Source: Blautia faecis (GTDB lineage Bacteria; Bacillota; Clostridia; Lachnospirales; Lachnospiraceae). From it: a stretch of DNA of 64,000 nucleotides. The stretch is taken from NCBI RefSeq assembly GCF_020554845.1, contig NZ_JAJCIA010000007.1:62001-126000 (forward strand), written 5' to 3'. The position numbers and the translations under genes were made by a program. The notes below the pieces were generated by a model, which searched no databases, was not told the DNA's origin, and saw only the letters and a list, made by a program, of their open reading frames with translations. How positions within the stretch are numbered: the first letter of the stretch is position 1; every line of letters starts with the position of its first letter. Shown here one piece after another: positions 1 to 10,179 of the stretch.

Positions 1-19
1 TTGAAAGGAACTGGAATTT

Positions 20-946
20 ATGAGTAAGATCGCATTTCTTTTCCCTGGACAGGGAGCACAGAAGGCTGGAATGGGACAGGATTTTTATGAAAAGTATCCC
101 TCTGCCAGACAGATTTTTGACCAGGCAAGTCAATGGCTTTCTCTGGATATGAAAGCTCTTTGCTTTGAAAAAAATGACAGATTAAACCTTACAGAATATA
201 CGCAGGCAGCACTGGTAACCACTTGTCTTGCAATGGAAAAAGTGGTGGAGGAGTGTGGGCTTCATCCGGATATAACTGCCGGATTAAGCCTTGGAGAGTA
301 CTGTGCCATCGCTGTTTCAGGTGGAATGAGTGTGAAAGATGCCATAGTAACTGTGCGAAAAAGAGGAATTCTTATGGAACACGCAGTGCCGGCAGGAGAA
401 GGCTCTATGGCAGCTGTTATAGGTCTTGATGCAGATAAGATCCAGACCGCAATTGCAGGAACAAAGGCTGAAATTGCCAATTATAATTGCCCTGGACAGA
501 TTGTTATCACAGGACCAAAACCCGCTGTAGAAGAAGCTTCTGTGAAGCTGAAAGAAGCCGGTGCAAGGCGTGTACTTTCCCTTGCAGTAAGTGGTCCTTT
601 TCATTCCTCTTTGCTTCAAAATGCAGGAAAAGAACTGGAAAAAGAACTGTCAAAAGTAGAGTTTTCCGGTCTGAAGATTCCTTATGTGACCAATGTAACC
701 GCCCAGTATGTGACAGACATCAGCGAGACAAAAAATCTTCTTGCAAGGCAGATTTCTTCCTCTGTTCTCTGGCTGCAGAGTGTGGAAAAGATGATTCAGG
801 AGGGTGTGGATACTTTCGTAGAAATTGGTCCCGGAAAGACTTTGGCTGGTTTTATGAAGAAAATAGCGCCGGAAATGAAGACCTATAATATTCAGAATGT
901 GGAAGATCTTGAACAGATTTCAGATCTTATACACAGTAGAAAATAA
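20..946 (+). CDS. fabD: Malonyl-CoA:ACP transacylase FabD
   Basis: Transfers malonyl from CoA to acyl carrier protein, supplying the extender unit for fatty-acid elongation in the cytoplasm. The 308-residue length is normal for the family. The N-terminal GQGAQ motif (residues 10-14), the nucleophile elbow GLSLGEY with Ser90 and the catalytic His195 in GPFHSS are all visible; the elbow has Leu where many homologues have His. The ATG start follows an AAAGGA site. It is the first complete gene of a fab/acc operon whose upstream members (usually fabH, acpP, fabK) would lie outside the window. Confidence 0.96.
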   Translation: MSKIAFLFPGQGAQKAGMGQDFYEKYPSARQIFDQASQWLSLDMKALCFEKNDRLNLTEYTQAALVTTCLAMEKVVEECGLHPDITAGLSLGEYCAIAVSGGMSVKDAIVTVRKRGILMEHAVPAGEGSMAAVIGLDADKIQTAIAGTKAEIANYNCPGQIVITGPKPAVEEASVKLKEAGARRVLSLAVSGPFHSSLLQNAGKELEKELSKVEFSGLKIPYVTNVTAQYVTDISETKNLLARQISSSVLWLQSVEKMIQEGVDTFVEIGPGKTLAGFMKKIAPEMKTYNIQNVEDLEQISDLIHSRK

Positions 947-1094
947 GATCAAAAACAGTTAATTAAAATAATACAGGTATTATCAGAAGCAGCCGATACG
1001 GAGAAATTCAGAAGTGGTTAACAAAGGAAAAGTTAATGTTTGTCGTGCTGGAAAAATATGATATTCACCTGACTTTACAGGAGTAAAACAAGGA

Positions 1095-1835
1095 ATGAAT
1101 GCAGAAAAAAAGATTGCAGTTGTAACAGGTGCTTCCCGTGGAATCGGAAGAGCAATTGCTCTTGAACTTGCTGCTAAGGGAGCATTTGTAGTTATAAATT
1201 ATAATGGTTCAAAAGAAAAAGCAGAGGCAGTGAAAGCAGAGATTATTGCTGCCGGAGGTTCGGCTGAAACCAGTCAGTGCAACGTATCTGACTTTGATGC
1301 CTGCGGTGCTTTTATTAAAGAAACAGTAAAAAAATATGGACAGATAGATATCTTGGTGAATAATGCAGGAATTACAAAAGACGGGCTTCTGATGGCAATG
1401 AGTGAGGAAGATTTCTGCAGGGTTATAGATACAAATCTTAAAGGAACTTTTAACTGCATTCGTCATGTGACCAGACAGATGTTGAAGCAGAAAAGCGGAC
1501 GCATTGTAAATATGGCATCCATTGTTGGCATCGGCGGAAACCCCGGACAGGCTAATTATGCAGCCTCAAAAGCAGGTGTGATCGGTCTCACAAAGACTGC
1601 AGCAAAGGAACTTGCATCAAGAGGAATTACCGTAAATGCCGTTGCTCCTGGCTTTATCAGAACGGACATGACAGATGTACTTTCTGATAAGGTAAAAGAA
1701 GAAACCTTGAAGAATATTCCTATGGGAACTTATGGTGAACCGGAGGATGTAGCCAAGGCAGTAGCATTCCTGGCATCACCGGAAGCCAGATATATTACAG
1801 GGCAGGTTTTGTGCGTAGACGGAGGAATGTTATGA
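1095..1835 (+). CDS. fabG: 3-oxoacyl-ACP reductase FabG
   Basis: NADPH-dependent short-chain dehydrogenase that reduces beta-ketoacyl-ACP. It has the Rossmann motif TGASRGIG (residues 11-18), NNAG at 89-92 and the catalytic tetrad Asn114, Ser142, Tyr155, Lys159 (YAASK). At 246 residues it is full length. The ATG start lies after an AGGA site. Its stop overlaps the fabF start (ATGA), which points to translational coupling. Confidence 0.96.
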   Translation: MNAEKKIAVVTGASRGIGRAIALELAAKGAFVVINYNGSKEKAEAVKAEIIAAGGSAETSQCNVSDFDACGAFIKETVKKYGQIDILVNNAGITKDGLLMAMSEEDFCRVIDTNLKGTFNCIRHVTRQMLKQKSGRIVNMASIVGIGGNPGQANYAASKAGVIGLTKTAAKELASRGITVNAVAPGFIRTDMTDVLSDKVKEETLKNIPMGTYGEPEDVAKAVAFLASPEARYITGQVLCVDGGML

Positions 1836-3070
1836 GTAAAAGACGTGTAGTGGTGACTGGACTTGGAGCAGTAACACCTGTGGGAAATAATGTGCAGGCC
1901 TTCTGGGAAAGTGTAAAAACAGGTAAGGTAGGAATCGGAGAAATTACCAGATTTGATACTGCAGATTTTAAGGTGAAGCTTGCTGCAGAAGTAAAAAATT
2001 TTAATGCAAAAGATTATATGGATTTTAAAGCTGCCAAACGAATGGAGTTGTTTTCCCAGTATGCAGTGGCTGCATCAAAGGAAGCTATGGCAGATGCAGG
2101 AATTGAAATGGAAAAAGAAGATCCTTTCCGCATCGGGGTAATTGTGGGTTCTGGCATTGGAAGCCTTCCTGCAATGGAGGCAGCAGATCAGAGACTGATC
2201 CAGCGCGGACCATCCAAGGTTGACCCTCTTCTTGTTCCCAAAATGATCAGCAATATGGCCGCTGGAAACGTATCCATTGCGCTTGGTGCAAGGGGAAAAT
2301 GCACCAACGTAGTGACTGCCTGTGCGTCTGGAACACATTGTATCGGAGATGCATTTCGTGCAATCCAGTATGGCGATGCAGAAGTTATGATCGCAGGGGG
2401 AACGGAAGGTGCGATCAGCCCGGTTGGTGTGGCTGGATTTACGAATCTGACCGCTCTTAGCACCAGTCAGGATCCATATCGTGCATCCATTCCATTCGAT
2501 AAAGAAAGAGGCGGTTTCGTAATTGGAGAAGGAGCCGGAGTTGTTGTTCTGGAGGAACTTGAGCATGCAAAAGCACGTGGTGCGAGGATCTATGCTGAGG
2601 TAGTGGGATATGGCGCAACTGCCGATGCCTACCACATTACTTCTCCGATTGAAGACGGCAGCGGAGCGGCGCATGCTATGACGGATGCCATGAAAGAAGC
2701 TGGTGTACAACCTGAAGAAATCGACTACATTAATGCGCACGGAACCGGTACACATCACAACGATCTCTTTGAGACAAGAGCCATTAAAGCAGCACTTGGA
2801 GATGCGGCAAAGAAGGTAAAAATCAATTCTACTAAATCTATGATCGGACATCTTTTAGGAGCCGCCGGAGGTGTGGAAGCTGTTGTCTGTGTGAAGTCCA
2901 TTGAGGAAGGTTTTATTCATCAGACTGTAGGCACAAAGGAGACAGAAGAAGAGTTGGATCTCGATTATTGTATCGGCGGACCAACACGGCAGGAAGTAAA
3001 TTATGCTATGAGTAATTCTCTTGGATTTGGTGGACATAACGCAGTACTTTTAATGAAAAAATACAGGTAA
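1832..3070 (+). CDS. fabF: Beta-ketoacyl-ACP synthase II FabF
   Basis: Condensing enzyme that elongates acyl-ACP with malonyl-ACP. The thiolase-fold triad is clear: Cys164 in TACASGTHC, His303 in [11 protein letters not shown] and His340 in [13 protein letters not shown], with Lys335. I chose the ATG at 1832 ([10 protein letters not shown]) because it is preceded by GGAGGA and overlaps the fabG stop by four bases; an upstream in-frame GTG would only add an Arg-rich tail. The result is 412 residues, typical for FabF. Confidence 0.96.
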   Translation: MSKRRVVVTGLGAVTPVGNNVQAFWESVKTGKVGIGEITRFDTADFKVKLAAEVKNFNAKDYMDFKAAKRMELFSQYAVAASKEAMADAGIEMEKEDPFRIGVIVGSGIGSLPAMEAADQRLIQRGPSKVDPLLVPKMISNMAAGNVSIALGARGKCTNVVTACASGTHCIGDAFRAIQYGDAEVMIAGGTEGAISPVGVAGFTNLTALSTSQDPYRASIPFDKERGGFVIGEGAGVVVLEELEHAKARGARIYAEVVGYGATADAYHITSPIEDGSGAAHAMTDAMKEAGVQPEEIDYINAHGTGTHHNDLFETRAIKAALGDAAKKVKINSTKSMIGHLLGAAGGVEAVVCVKSIEEGFIHQTVGTKETEEELDLDYCIGGPTRQEVNYAMSNSLGFGGHNAVLLMKKYR

Positions 3071-3089
3071 AAGTGAGTAATATCAGTTT

Positions 3090-3125
3090 GCGAAGCCTGT
3101 AACTTTGAAGGTACTGAACAGCTAC
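3090..3125. repeat. Family A repeat fragment
   Basis: This 36-base stretch matches 60969-61004 at 32 of 36 positions, although one lies between fabF and accB and the other downstream of the YhaN-like gene. It carries the GTAACT...ACAG motif typical of the family A hairpin elements in this window. Confidence 0.55.
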
Positions 3126-3176
3126 ATTTAAAGTATGAATTGCTGCAGAAATTGCTGTAAATAAGGAGAAAAAATC

Positions 3177-3713
3177 ATGGAATTTGAACAGATATTAAAG
3201 TTGGTTGACCATGTATCAGCTTCTCATCTGGAGTCTTTCTGCTATGAAAGTGATGGAGTGAAACTGACTTTAAATAATAAAATTGCACCTGTGATCATAC
3301 CTGGAACCATGCAAAATAACATATTATCTGGTGCTGAAACAGGAGAAAAAGGTTTCGTATATGGAGAAAAGTATAGCATTTCAGAACAGGCTCCAGATAG
3401 AAAAATGGCGGATAAAGAACTTTCTGCAAGTGAGAAAAAACAGGCTTCAGATACAATGATTTCCAACGGAGAACCAACAGGAAATACTGTGAAATCTCCT
3501 CTGGTAGGAACATTCTATGCAGCTCCATCTGAGGATGCTCCTGCCTTTGTAAAAGTGGGAGATATAGTAAAAAAAGGACAGATTCTTGCTATTGTAGAAG
3601 CTATGAAACTGATGAACGATATTGAAAGCGATTTTGATGGAGAAGTTGCAGAAATTCTGGTTGAAAACGGTCAGCCTGTAGAGTATGGACAGCCGTTATT
3701 TGTAATCCGTTGA
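3177..3713 (+). CDS. accB: Biotin carboxyl carrier protein AccB
   Basis: Carries the biotin that shuttles CO2 between AccC and the carboxyltransferase. The C-terminal biotinyl domain has the EAMKLMND motif; Lys144, 34 residues from the end, is the predicted biotinylation site for the BirA encoded at 22.3 kb. The N-terminal part (roughly residues 1-95) is the usual variable, charged linker. It has a strong GGAG site and sits between fabF and fabZ, a common Firmicute gene order. Confidence 0.95.
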   Translation: MEFEQILKLVDHVSASHLESFCYESDGVKLTLNNKIAPVIIPGTMQNNILSGAETGEKGFVYGEKYSISEQAPDRKMADKELSASEKKQASDTMISNGEPTGNTVKSPLVGTFYAAPSEDAPAFVKVGDIVKKGQILAIVEAMKLMNDIESDFDGEVAEILVENGQPVEYGQPLFVIR

Positions 3714-3834
3714 TATGGAAAGAAGCTAAATTTTATAATATCCATGTTAAAAGGTCAGAATCCCTTTTGACACGCAGACCATTTTATCAAAAATAGGATA
3801 AATACATTTGTTTTTCAATGAAATAGGAGCAGAT

Positions 3835-4263
3835 ATGAATCACTTAAATATAAAACAAATTGAGGAAATCCTTCCTCATCGTCACCCGTTCCTTTTGGTT
3901 GACTACATCGAAGATTATGAACCGGGAGAATTTGCTGTTGGCTATAAATGTGTCACATTCCGGGAGGATTTTTTTAAAGGACATTTTCCCCAGGAGCCGG
4001 TAATGCCAGGCGTTCTGATCGTGGAGGCACTGGCACAGACAGGTGCGGTCGCGATTCTTTCCAAGCCTGAAAACAAAGGCAGGATTGCTTACTTTGGCGG
4101 CATTGATAAGTGCCGGTTTAAAGGGAAAGTTCAGCCTGGAGATAAGCTAAAACTGGAAATGAAAGTCATGAAACAGAAAGGGCCTATGGGTGTTGGAGAG
4201 GCTGTGGCAACTGTGGATGGAAAGGTTGTAGTGAAAGCGGAACTTACTTTTATGGTGGGCTAG
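3835..4263 (+). CDS. fabZ: 3-hydroxyacyl-ACP dehydratase FabZ
   Basis: Hot-dog-fold dehydratase that removes water from beta-hydroxyacyl-ACP. The active-site His50 lies in [13 protein letters not shown] and the partner Glu64 in IVEALAQ. I prefer the ATG at 3835 (MNHLNIKQI), preceded by ATAGGAGC, over an upstream in-frame TTG at 3808; this gives 142 residues, the usual size. No fabA or fabN isomerase partner is visible here. Confidence 0.95.
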   Translation: MNHLNIKQIEEILPHRHPFLLVDYIEDYEPGEFAVGYKCVTFREDFFKGHFPQEPVMPGVLIVEALAQTGAVAILSKPENKGRIAYFGGIDKCRFKGKVQPGDKLKLEMKVMKQKGPMGVGEAVATVDGKVVVKAELTFMVG

Positions 4264-4299
4264 ATAGATATATATAACGATACTCGGAAGGGTGAAATT

Positions 4300-5664
4300 A
4301 TGATCAGAAAGTTATTAATTGCCAATCGCGGAGAAATTGCCGTAAGGATCATCCGCGCCTGTCGGGAAATGGGAATAGAAGCAGTTGCAGTGTATTCTGA
4401 GGCAGACAAAGAAAGCCTGCATACGCAGCTTGCAGACGAAGCCATCTGTATTGGACCGGGACCTTCTGTTAAAAGTTATCTGAATATGGAAAGTATTATC
4501 AGTGCCGCCATAGTATCCGGTGCAGATGCAATACATCCTGGATTTGGCTTCTTATCTGAAAATGCCAGATTTGCCCAGATTTGTGAGCAGTGCGGCATCA
4601 CTTTTGTGGGACCTCCATCACAGGTAATCCAGAATCTGGGAAACAAACAGATTGCCAGAAATACCATGGAAGCAGCAGGAGTTCCAGTAATCCCCGGCAC
4701 TACAAAAGCTATTCTGGATGTGGAAACAGGAGCAAGAGAGGCCAGTCAGATTGGCTATCCGGTCATCATAAAAGCAGCTCTTGGAGGCGGTGGAAAAGGT
4801 ATGAGAACTGCCTTCTCTCCGGAGGACTTTGAACTGGCATTTCTTACAGCCCAGAAGGAATCTCAGATCGCATTTGGAGATGGAACCATGTATATCGAGC
4901 ATTTTGTGGAACATCCCAGACATATTGAATTTCAGATCCTTGCAGACAGTCATGGAAATGTAGTACACCTTGGAGAAAGGGACTGTTCGATTCAGCGAAA
5001 TCATCAGAAAATGATTGAAGAATCTCCTTCTATGGCAGTGTCAGAAGAGCTGCGGAAAGAGATGGGAATTGCAGCAGTAAAAGCGGCGAAAGCAGCACAT
5101 TATGTAAATGCCGGAACTATTGAATTTCTCCTTGAAAAGACAGGGAAATTTTATTTTATGGAGATGAATACCCGTATTCAGGTTGAGCATCCTGTGACAG
5201 AATGGGTTACCGGTCTGGATCTGGTTAAGGAGCAGTTAAGGATTGCTTCCGGGGAAGCTCTGCCTTTTTCCCAGGAAGATATTCATATTCAGGGACATGC
5301 TATAGAATGTCGTATTAATGCCGAAAATCCATGGAAAAATTTTCGCCCGTCACCTGGAACAATCACGGATCTTCATCTTCCCGGAGGCCAAGGAATCCGG
5401 GTAGATACAGGAATTTACAATGGTTATCAGATTCCACCGTATTATGATTCCATGCTTGCAAAGCTGATCGTACACGGCAATAACCGTGAGGAAGCAATTG
5501 CAAAAATGAAAAGCGCTCTGGGAGAAATGATCATTCAGGGTGTTGATACAAATGTAGACTATCAGTTTGAAATTATGAACGATCCGGACTATCAGAAAGG
5601 TGTATTTGATATCGGCTTTCTGGAGAGTCATCAGATCGGAGGAGTGAAGGTAAATGAAGCTTAG
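4300..5664 (+). CDS. accC: Acetyl-CoA carboxylase, biotin carboxylase AccC
   Basis: ATP-dependent carboxylation of the biotin on AccB. The 454-residue chain shows the biotin carboxylase N-domain ([14 protein letters not shown]), the ATP-grasp loop GGGGKGM (about 162-168), conserved Lys116 and Lys159, and the [14 protein letters not shown] active-site segment with Glu, Asn and Arg residues. Its end overlaps the accDA start by 11 bases. Confidence 0.96.
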   Translation: MIRKLLIANRGEIAVRIIRACREMGIEAVAVYSEADKESLHTQLADEAICIGPGPSVKSYLNMESIISAAIVSGADAIHPGFGFLSENARFAQICEQCGITFVGPPSQVIQNLGNKQIARNTMEAAGVPVIPGTTKAILDVETGAREASQIGYPVIIKAALGGGGKGMRTAFSPEDFELAFLTAQKESQIAFGDGTMYIEHFVEHPRHIEFQILADSHGNVVHLGERDCSIQRNHQKMIEESPSMAVSEELRKEMGIAAVKAAKAAHYVNAGTIEFLLEKTGKFYFMEMNTRIQVEHPVTEWVTGLDLVKEQLRIASGEALPFSQEDIHIQGHAIECRINAENPWKNFRPSPGTITDLHLPGGQGIRVDTGIYNGYQIPPYYDSMLAKLIVHGNNREEAIAKMKSALGEMIIQGVDTNVDYQFEIMNDPDYQKGVFDIGFLESHQIGGVKVNEA

Positions 5665-7414
5665 ATATGCCTTTAAACGTACAATTGCAAACAAATCTGC
5701 AGGTGCAGATAAAGAACTGAAACCAGAAGTGCCGGATGGTATGCTGAAGAAATGCAATGCCTGCAAGGCCGCTGTATTTGTAGATGAGGTGAAAAAGAAT
5801 GCCTATATCTGTCCGCATTGCGGTAATTATTTCCGTGTTCATGCAAGGAGAAGAATCGAAATGCTGGCAGATGAAGGAACCTTTGAAGAGTGGGATAAGG
5901 TAATGTCAATAAGTAATCCTTTGTCCTATAAAGGGTACGAAGAGAAGGTAAAAAAGCTTCAGGAAAAGACAAACCTGGACGAAGCAATTGTCACAGGAAA
6001 GGCAAAAATAGGCGGAATATCTGTAGTGCTTGGAGTGTGTGACAGCCGTTTTCTCATGGCTAGTATGGGAGAAAATGTGGGAGAAAAAATTGCCAGAGCA
6101 GTAGAAAGGGCAACACAGGAACGTCTGCCTGTAGTGCTTTTTGCCTGCTCAGGAGGTGCCAGAATGCAGGAAGGAATTGTATCCCTGATGCAGATGGCAA
6201 AGACTTCCGCAGCTTTAAAAAGACACAGCGATTCCGGGCTTCTTTATATCAGTGTCCTTACGAATCCAACTACCGGTGGTGTGACAGCAAGCTTTGCCAT
6301 GTTGGGAGATATTATCCTGGCAGAACCAGGTGCATTAATTGGTTTTGCAGGTCCCAGAGTGATAGAACAAACGATCCGGCAGAAGCTTCCTAAAGGATTT
6401 CAGAGTTCAGAATTTCTGTTGGAACATGGATTTATTGATCAGATTGCAGAACGAAAGAACATGAAAGAAACACTGGCCAGACTCTTGAAAATGCATTGTA
6501 AAAATGATTGTGCGGAAAGTCTGGAAGGACAGGAAAATGCAGAGAAGATTTCAGAAAAAAAATCTGATTCAGCTGACGGCATGTCTGTAAACAACAAATT
6601 AAATGTGGATTTTACGACGAAAATCACAGCAAAAAAATCTGCCTGGGAGCATGTTTCTCTTGCACGAAGCAAAGAACGCCCAACAGGAAAAGATTATCTT
6701 CCCTGGCTGTTTGATTACTTTATAGAGCTTCATGGAGATAGACTTTTTGGCGATGATCCGGCTCTGATTGGCGGTATTGCATACCTTGCAGGAAAGCCTG
6801 TAACTGTGATCGCCCAGGAAAAAGGAAATGGTACAAAAGAGAATATTGCCCATAATTTTGGCATGGTTTCTCCGGAAGGCTACCGAAAATCCCTGCGTCT
6901 TATGAAGCAGGCAGAAAAATTCCACAGACCAGTGATCTGCCTTGTGGATACACCCGGGGCGTTTTGTGGACTGGAGGCGGAAGAACGGGGCCAGGGAGAG
7001 GCAATTGCCCGAAATCTGTATGAGCTCTCCAGCCTTAAAGTTCCGGTGCTTTCTATTGTAATTGGAGAAGGTGGCAGCGGTGGGGCCCTTGCTCTTGCCG
7101 CAGGTGATCAGGTCTGGATGATGGAGAATTCCATTTATTCAATTCTTTCCCCAGAAGGCTTTGCATCTATTTTGTGGAAAGACAGCACACGGGCAAAGGA
7201 AGCCGCAGAAGTAATGAAGCTGACAGCCGTAGATCTGAAGGACCTTGGAATTATTGAGCAGGTAATCCCTGAGAATCAGCCTCTTACCAGAGAAAATATG
7301 GCAGATACCATGGAAGAGTTGAAAAACAGAATAGAAGAATTCCTGGAAACTTATCAGTTGCTTGATCCGGAAAAATTACTGAATAAGCGCTATAAGCGTT
7401 TTCGAAATTTGTAA
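5654..7414 (+). CDS. accDA: Fused acetyl-CoA carboxylase carboxyltransferase AccD-AccA
   Basis: One 586-residue chain carries both carboxyltransferase subunits, which transfer CO2 from biotin to acetyl-CoA. The AccD half has the four-cysteine zinc ribbon (C34, C37, C53, C56) and crotonase-like core with [10 protein letters not shown] and [12 protein letters not shown] charged Ser/Lys/Glu linker (about 288-322) follows. The AccA half (about 325-586) contains [50 protein letters not shown] and [10 protein letters not shown]. Compared with stand-alone AccA of about 315-325 residues, the N-terminal helical segment of about 50 residues is missing. The reading frame is continuous, so this is a real fusion and not two overlapping genes. 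Confidence 0.93.
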   Translation: MKLRYAFKRTIANKSAGADKELKPEVPDGMLKKCNACKAAVFVDEVKKNAYICPHCGNYFRVHARRRIEMLADEGTFEEWDKVMSISNPLSYKGYEEKVKKLQEKTNLDEAIVTGKAKIGGISVVLGVCDSRFLMASMGENVGEKIARAVERATQERLPVVLFACSGGARMQEGIVSLMQMAKTSAALKRHSDSGLLYISVLTNPTTGGVTASFAMLGDIILAEPGALIGFAGPRVIEQTIRQKLPKGFQSSEFLLEHGFIDQIAERKNMKETLARLLKMHCKNDCAESLEGQENAEKISEKKSDSADGMSVNNKLNVDFTTKITAKKSAWEHVSLARSKERPTGKDYLPWLFDYFIELHGDRLFGDDPALIGGIAYLAGKPVTVIAQEKGNGTKENIAHNFGMVSPEGYRKSLRLMKQAEKFHRPVICLVDTPGAFCGLEAEERGQGEAIARNLYELSSLKVPVLSIVIGEGGSGGALALAAGDQVWMMENSIYSILSPEGFASILWKDSTRAKEAAEVMKLTAVDLKDLGIIEQVIPENQPLTRENMADTMEELKNRIEEFLETYQLLDPEKLLNKRYKRFRNL

Positions 7415-7428
7415 AATTGTAGAAAAAC

Positions 7429-7448
7429 ATATCAAATTGTGATATACT
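7429..7448 (+). promoter_or_regulatory. Putative operator/promoter of the MarR (FabT-like) gene
   Basis: A perfect 6+6 dyad, ATATCA-AATTG-TGATAT (7429-7445), overlaps a -10-like TATACT (7443-7448) about 65 bases before the regulator gene. FabT-type regulators bind AT-rich dyads of similar size. The -35 box is weak. The operator role is inferred. Confidence 0.4.
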
Positions 7449-7513
7449 TACCGTAAATATTTGCTTGAATGTTTTATAGAAAATAATGTTGTCACATTAT
7501 AGGAGAGAAAAGA

Positions 7514-7951
7514 GTGGAGAACAGGGAAGTTATTAATGATGTACTGGTACATCTGTTTAACGAGATTATGGAGCTGGAAGAGCAGGCAATCATTACGGAA
7601 GAATATAAGGATATCACGAATAATGATATGCATATTATTGAAGCTGTAGGCCTTGGTGGGAACAAAATGTCCGACATTGCGGCCAAACTGAATATCACCG
7701 TAGGTTCCCTGACTACTTCCATGAACAGCCTTGTAAAAAAGGGATACGCCACAAGGGAGCGAAGTGAGCAGGATCGCCGTGTGGTATTTATCCATCTCAC
7801 CCTGAAAGGAAGAAAGGCATATCATCACCATGCGGAATTTCACCGCAAAATGACAGATGCAGTGCTTGATGTACTGGACGAGAAGGAAGCGCTTGTCCTT
7901 GCCAAGGCCCTGGACAGTCTGACCCTTTTCTTCAGGCAGTATAAAGCATGA
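7514..7951 (+). CDS. MarR-family regulator, FabT-like
   Basis: A 145-residue MarR-type winged-helix regulator. The recognition region is MSDIAAKLNITVGSLTTSMNS followed by the wing RSEQDRRVVFIHLT. GTG start after AGGAGAG. It lies directly downstream of the fatty-acid operon in the same orientation but with its own promoter-like region and dyad. In Firmicutes, FabT (MarR family) represses fab genes and is often encoded in the fab cluster, so control of this operon is the likely job; I infer this from position, not from a diagnostic residue. Confidence 0.8.
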   Translation: MENREVINDVLVHLFNEIMELEEQAIITEEYKDITNNDMHIIEAVGLGGNKMSDIAAKLNITVGSLTTSMNSLVKKGYATRERSEQDRRVVFIHLTLKGRKAYHHHAEFHRKMTDAVLDVLDEKEALVLAKALDSLTLFFRQYKA

Positions 7952-8108
7952 TATGGGTAGAACCGGATTATTTTGACTGTGACGAAACTGAATTTCTCTT
8001 TTTCCTGAATTCCATGTTTTGATCTGGATAATGATTATGACGCATATAGTTTGACTATAAATCCAAGAGACAAATATCTGACTGCTGTAGCAGTATAGTT
8101 TCTATTAC

Positions 8109-8253
8109 GGTTACTGTTCACTCCGTTCACAGTAACACGCTTCGCGATGCACAGAAATCATGCTTTGCATGATTTCGCGCCGCAACTCTCGGGTTTTCTG
8201 TGAACTTTGTTCACAAAAAACACCTCGCGGAATGTTACCAGTGAACAGTAACC
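8109..8253. mobile_element. Family A MITE-like element with 13-bp inverted ends
   Basis: The 145-base element has perfect terminal inverted repeats, GGTTACTGTTCAC (8109-8121) and GTGAACAGTAACC (8241-8253). The hexamer TATTAC directly flanks it on both sides (8103-8108 and 8254-8259), as a target duplication would. Inside are perfect hairpins with three-base loops: GAAATCATGC-TTT-GCATGATTTC (8154-8176) and TGTGAAC-TTT-GTTCACA (8199-8215). No coding capacity. It lies in the leader of the substrate-binding protein gene. Confidence 0.72.
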
Positions 8254-8299
8254 TATTACGAACTGATGGGATCAGGTAAAGATCCGGAAAGGACATTCT

Positions 8300-9337
8300 A
8301 TGAAGAGAAGAGCATTATCATGGTTTATGGCCGCTGCACTTGGTGTTGGAACAATGGCTGGAGGTATTGGAAGCGCAAATATTGTATTGGCAGAAGAACA
8401 GAAGGAAGAAACGGAAGCGGCAGATGAGACATCAGAAGAGCCGGCTGATGAGACGGATTCAGACAGTTCTGTAATGAAAATTGGGGCACTGAAGGGTCCT
8501 ACTGCAATGGGAATGGCACAGCTTCTGGACGATGAGAATTACGAGTTTTCCCTTGCTGCATCTCCAGATGAAATTGTCCCAATGATCGTTCAGGGACAGG
8601 TAGATGTAGCAGCTGTTCCATCCAATTTAGCCTCCGTTTTATATCAGAAAACAGATAAAAACGTCAGCGTTCTGGCAGTAAATACTCTTGGTGTTCTTTA
8701 TCTGGTGGAGAATGGTGATTCCATCCAGTCTGTAGATGATTTAAAGGGAAAAACGATCTATGCCAGTGGTAAAGGTGCGACTCCGGAGTATGCGTTAAAC
8801 TCTGTTCTGAAGTCTAATGGACTGGATCCGGAGAAGGATGTGACCATTGAGTACAAGTCTGAGCATGCAGAGGTTGTAGCAGCGCTTGCAGAAGACCAGA
8901 CAGCAGTTGGACTTCTTCCACAGCCTTTTGTAACCACTGCACTTATGAAGAATGAGAACCTTCGTGTGGCCCTTGACCTGAATGAGCTTTGGGAGTCTTC
9001 TGCAACAGATGGAAGCAGGCTGGTAACAGGTGTTGTAATTGCCAGAAATGATTATCTGAAAGAGCATGAAGCAGATATTGATGCGTTTATGGATGCATAT
9101 AAGGACTCTGTAGAATTTGTAAATTCTGATACAGAAGCAGCTGCCCAGATCATTGGAAACCATGATATTATTCCGGCAGAAGTTGCAGCAAAAGCCATTC
9201 CGGAATGCAGTATTGTATTCATGGAGGGCGACGAAATGCAGACCATTCTTTCCGGCTATCTGAACACACTAAATGAGCAGAATCCGGAAACAATCGGAGG
9301 TCAGTTACCAGATGAGGACTTCTATTATAAACGCTGA
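8300..9337 (+). CDS. ABC transporter substrate-binding protein (NMT1/SsuA-like)
   Basis: A 345-residue exported protein with a signal peptide (MKRR, hydrophobic stretch, likely cleavage after VLA at about residue 31) and no lipobox Cys. An acidic, low-complexity linker (about 32-55) precedes a periplasmic-binding type II domain beginning MKIGALKGPTAMG, with the DEIVPMIVQGQVDVAAVPSN segment typical of the taurine/nitrate/thiamine-precursor group. The substrate cannot be told from sequence. ATG start after AAAGGA. The acidic linker is unusual for this family and may replace a lipid anchor. A family A element separates the gene from the upstream region. Confidence 0.82.
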   Translation: MKRRALSWFMAAALGVGTMAGGIGSANIVLAEEQKEETEAADETSEEPADETDSDSSVMKIGALKGPTAMGMAQLLDDENYEFSLAASPDEIVPMIVQGQVDVAAVPSNLASVLYQKTDKNVSVLAVNTLGVLYLVENGDSIQSVDDLKGKTIYASGKGATPEYALNSVLKSNGLDPEKDVTIEYKSEHAEVVAALAEDQTAVGLLPQPFVTTALMKNENLRVALDLNELWESSATDGSRLVTGVVIARNDYLKEHEADIDAFMDAYKDSVEFVNSDTEAAAQIIGNHDIIPAEVAAKAIPECSIVFMEGDEMQTILSGYLNTLNEQNPETIGGQLPDEDFYYKR

Positions 9338-10082
9338 TAAGGCAAAAAAATATCGGATATTTTATAAAATTGTGGCAGCTGCTGTATGGATTATGGTATG
9401 GCAGCTGACCAGTATGTGGCTGAAACAGGAGATCCTTCTGGCATCTCCTGTTTCTGTTATAAAGAGACTTACCGAATTGATTGTAATGGGAGATTTCTGG
9501 AAATCTGTGGTGTTCAGTTTCGTAAGGATTATACTGGGATTTTCTCTGGCTTTGATCCTGGGAACGGTTCTGGCGGCGCTTTCTTCTGCTTTTTTTGCTG
9601 TGGAAGTGCTGATGGAGCCATTGATCATGGTGATAAAAGCTACGCCAGTTGCTTCTTTTATCATTCTGTGCCTGATTTGGATCCCATCCAGAAACTTATC
9701 CGTTTTTATTTCGTTTCTCATGGTTTTTCCAGTGGTATATACAAATATTCTGGAAGGAATCAGGCAGACGGACAAACAGCTTCTGGAGATGGCAGATTCC
9801 TTTGGAGCGGGAGTGGGAAAAAAATTACAATTTATCTATCTTTCCCAGGTTATGCCATATGCAGTTACTGCCTGTAAACTGGGACTTGGTCTCTGTTGGA
9901 AAGCGGGAATTGCGGCTGAAGTAATCGGCATTCCTGCTGGTTCCATCGGTGAAAAATTATACAAAGCCAAGGTGTATCTGGAGACACCAGACCTGTTTGC
10001 ATGGACAATTGTCATTATTGCAGTGAGTGTGGGATTTGAGAAGATTTTTATGTTTGCGTTGAGAAGAAGTGTGGGAGAATAA
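9312..10082 (+). CDS. ABC transporter permease (SsuC/TauC-like)
   Basis: A 256-residue inner-membrane permease with about six membrane segments and the BPD_transp_1 EAA-type loop (EMADSFGAGVGKKLQFIYLS followed by QVMPYA). The chosen ATG at 9312 lies within the end of the preceding gene (26-base overlap), so the two are translationally coupled. It would form the channel for the substrate captured by the upstream binding protein. A strong terminator follows at once and no ATPase gene is present, so the ATP-binding subunit must be encoded elsewhere or shared. Confidence 0.85.
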   Translation: MRTSIINADKAKKYRIFYKIVAAAVWIMVWQLTSMWLKQEILLASPVSVIKRLTELIVMGDFWKSVVFSFVRIILGFSLALILGTVLAALSSAFFAVEVLMEPLIMVIKATPVASFIILCLIWIPSRNLSVFISFLMVFPVVYTNILEGIRQTDKQLLEMADSFGAGVGKKLQFIYLSQVMPYAVTACKLGLGLCWKAGIAAEVIGIPAGSIGEKLYKAKVYLETPDLFAWTIVIIAVSVGFEKIFMFALRRSVGE

Positions 10083-10090
10083 CCGTAAAA

Positions 10091-10135
10091 GGAAGCATTT
10101 TCGAGAAAATATCCGGGCGAAAATGCTTCCTTTTT
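10091..10135 (+). terminator. Intrinsic terminator after the ABC permease gene
   Basis: Perfect 13-bp stem GGAAGCATTTTCG / CGAAAATGCTTCC (10091-10103 and 10118-10130) followed by five T residues. The A-rich left flank means it can also stop transcription of nth from the other side. Confidence 0.88.
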
Positions 10136-10179
10136 ATAGGGAGCTTTAAAACCTGCATATCCTGCAGAAAGCCTTTGCT

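Noticed and set aside
2075..2851. A 258-codon open frame on the minus strand inside fabF
   Set aside because: It is antisense to a full-length, motif-complete fabF, has no ribosome site and its translation is rich in Cys/Arg/Ser without any domain.
8109..8253. CRISPR repeat or tandem array
   Set aside because: Hairpins differ from each other, and there are no regularly spaced identical repeats.
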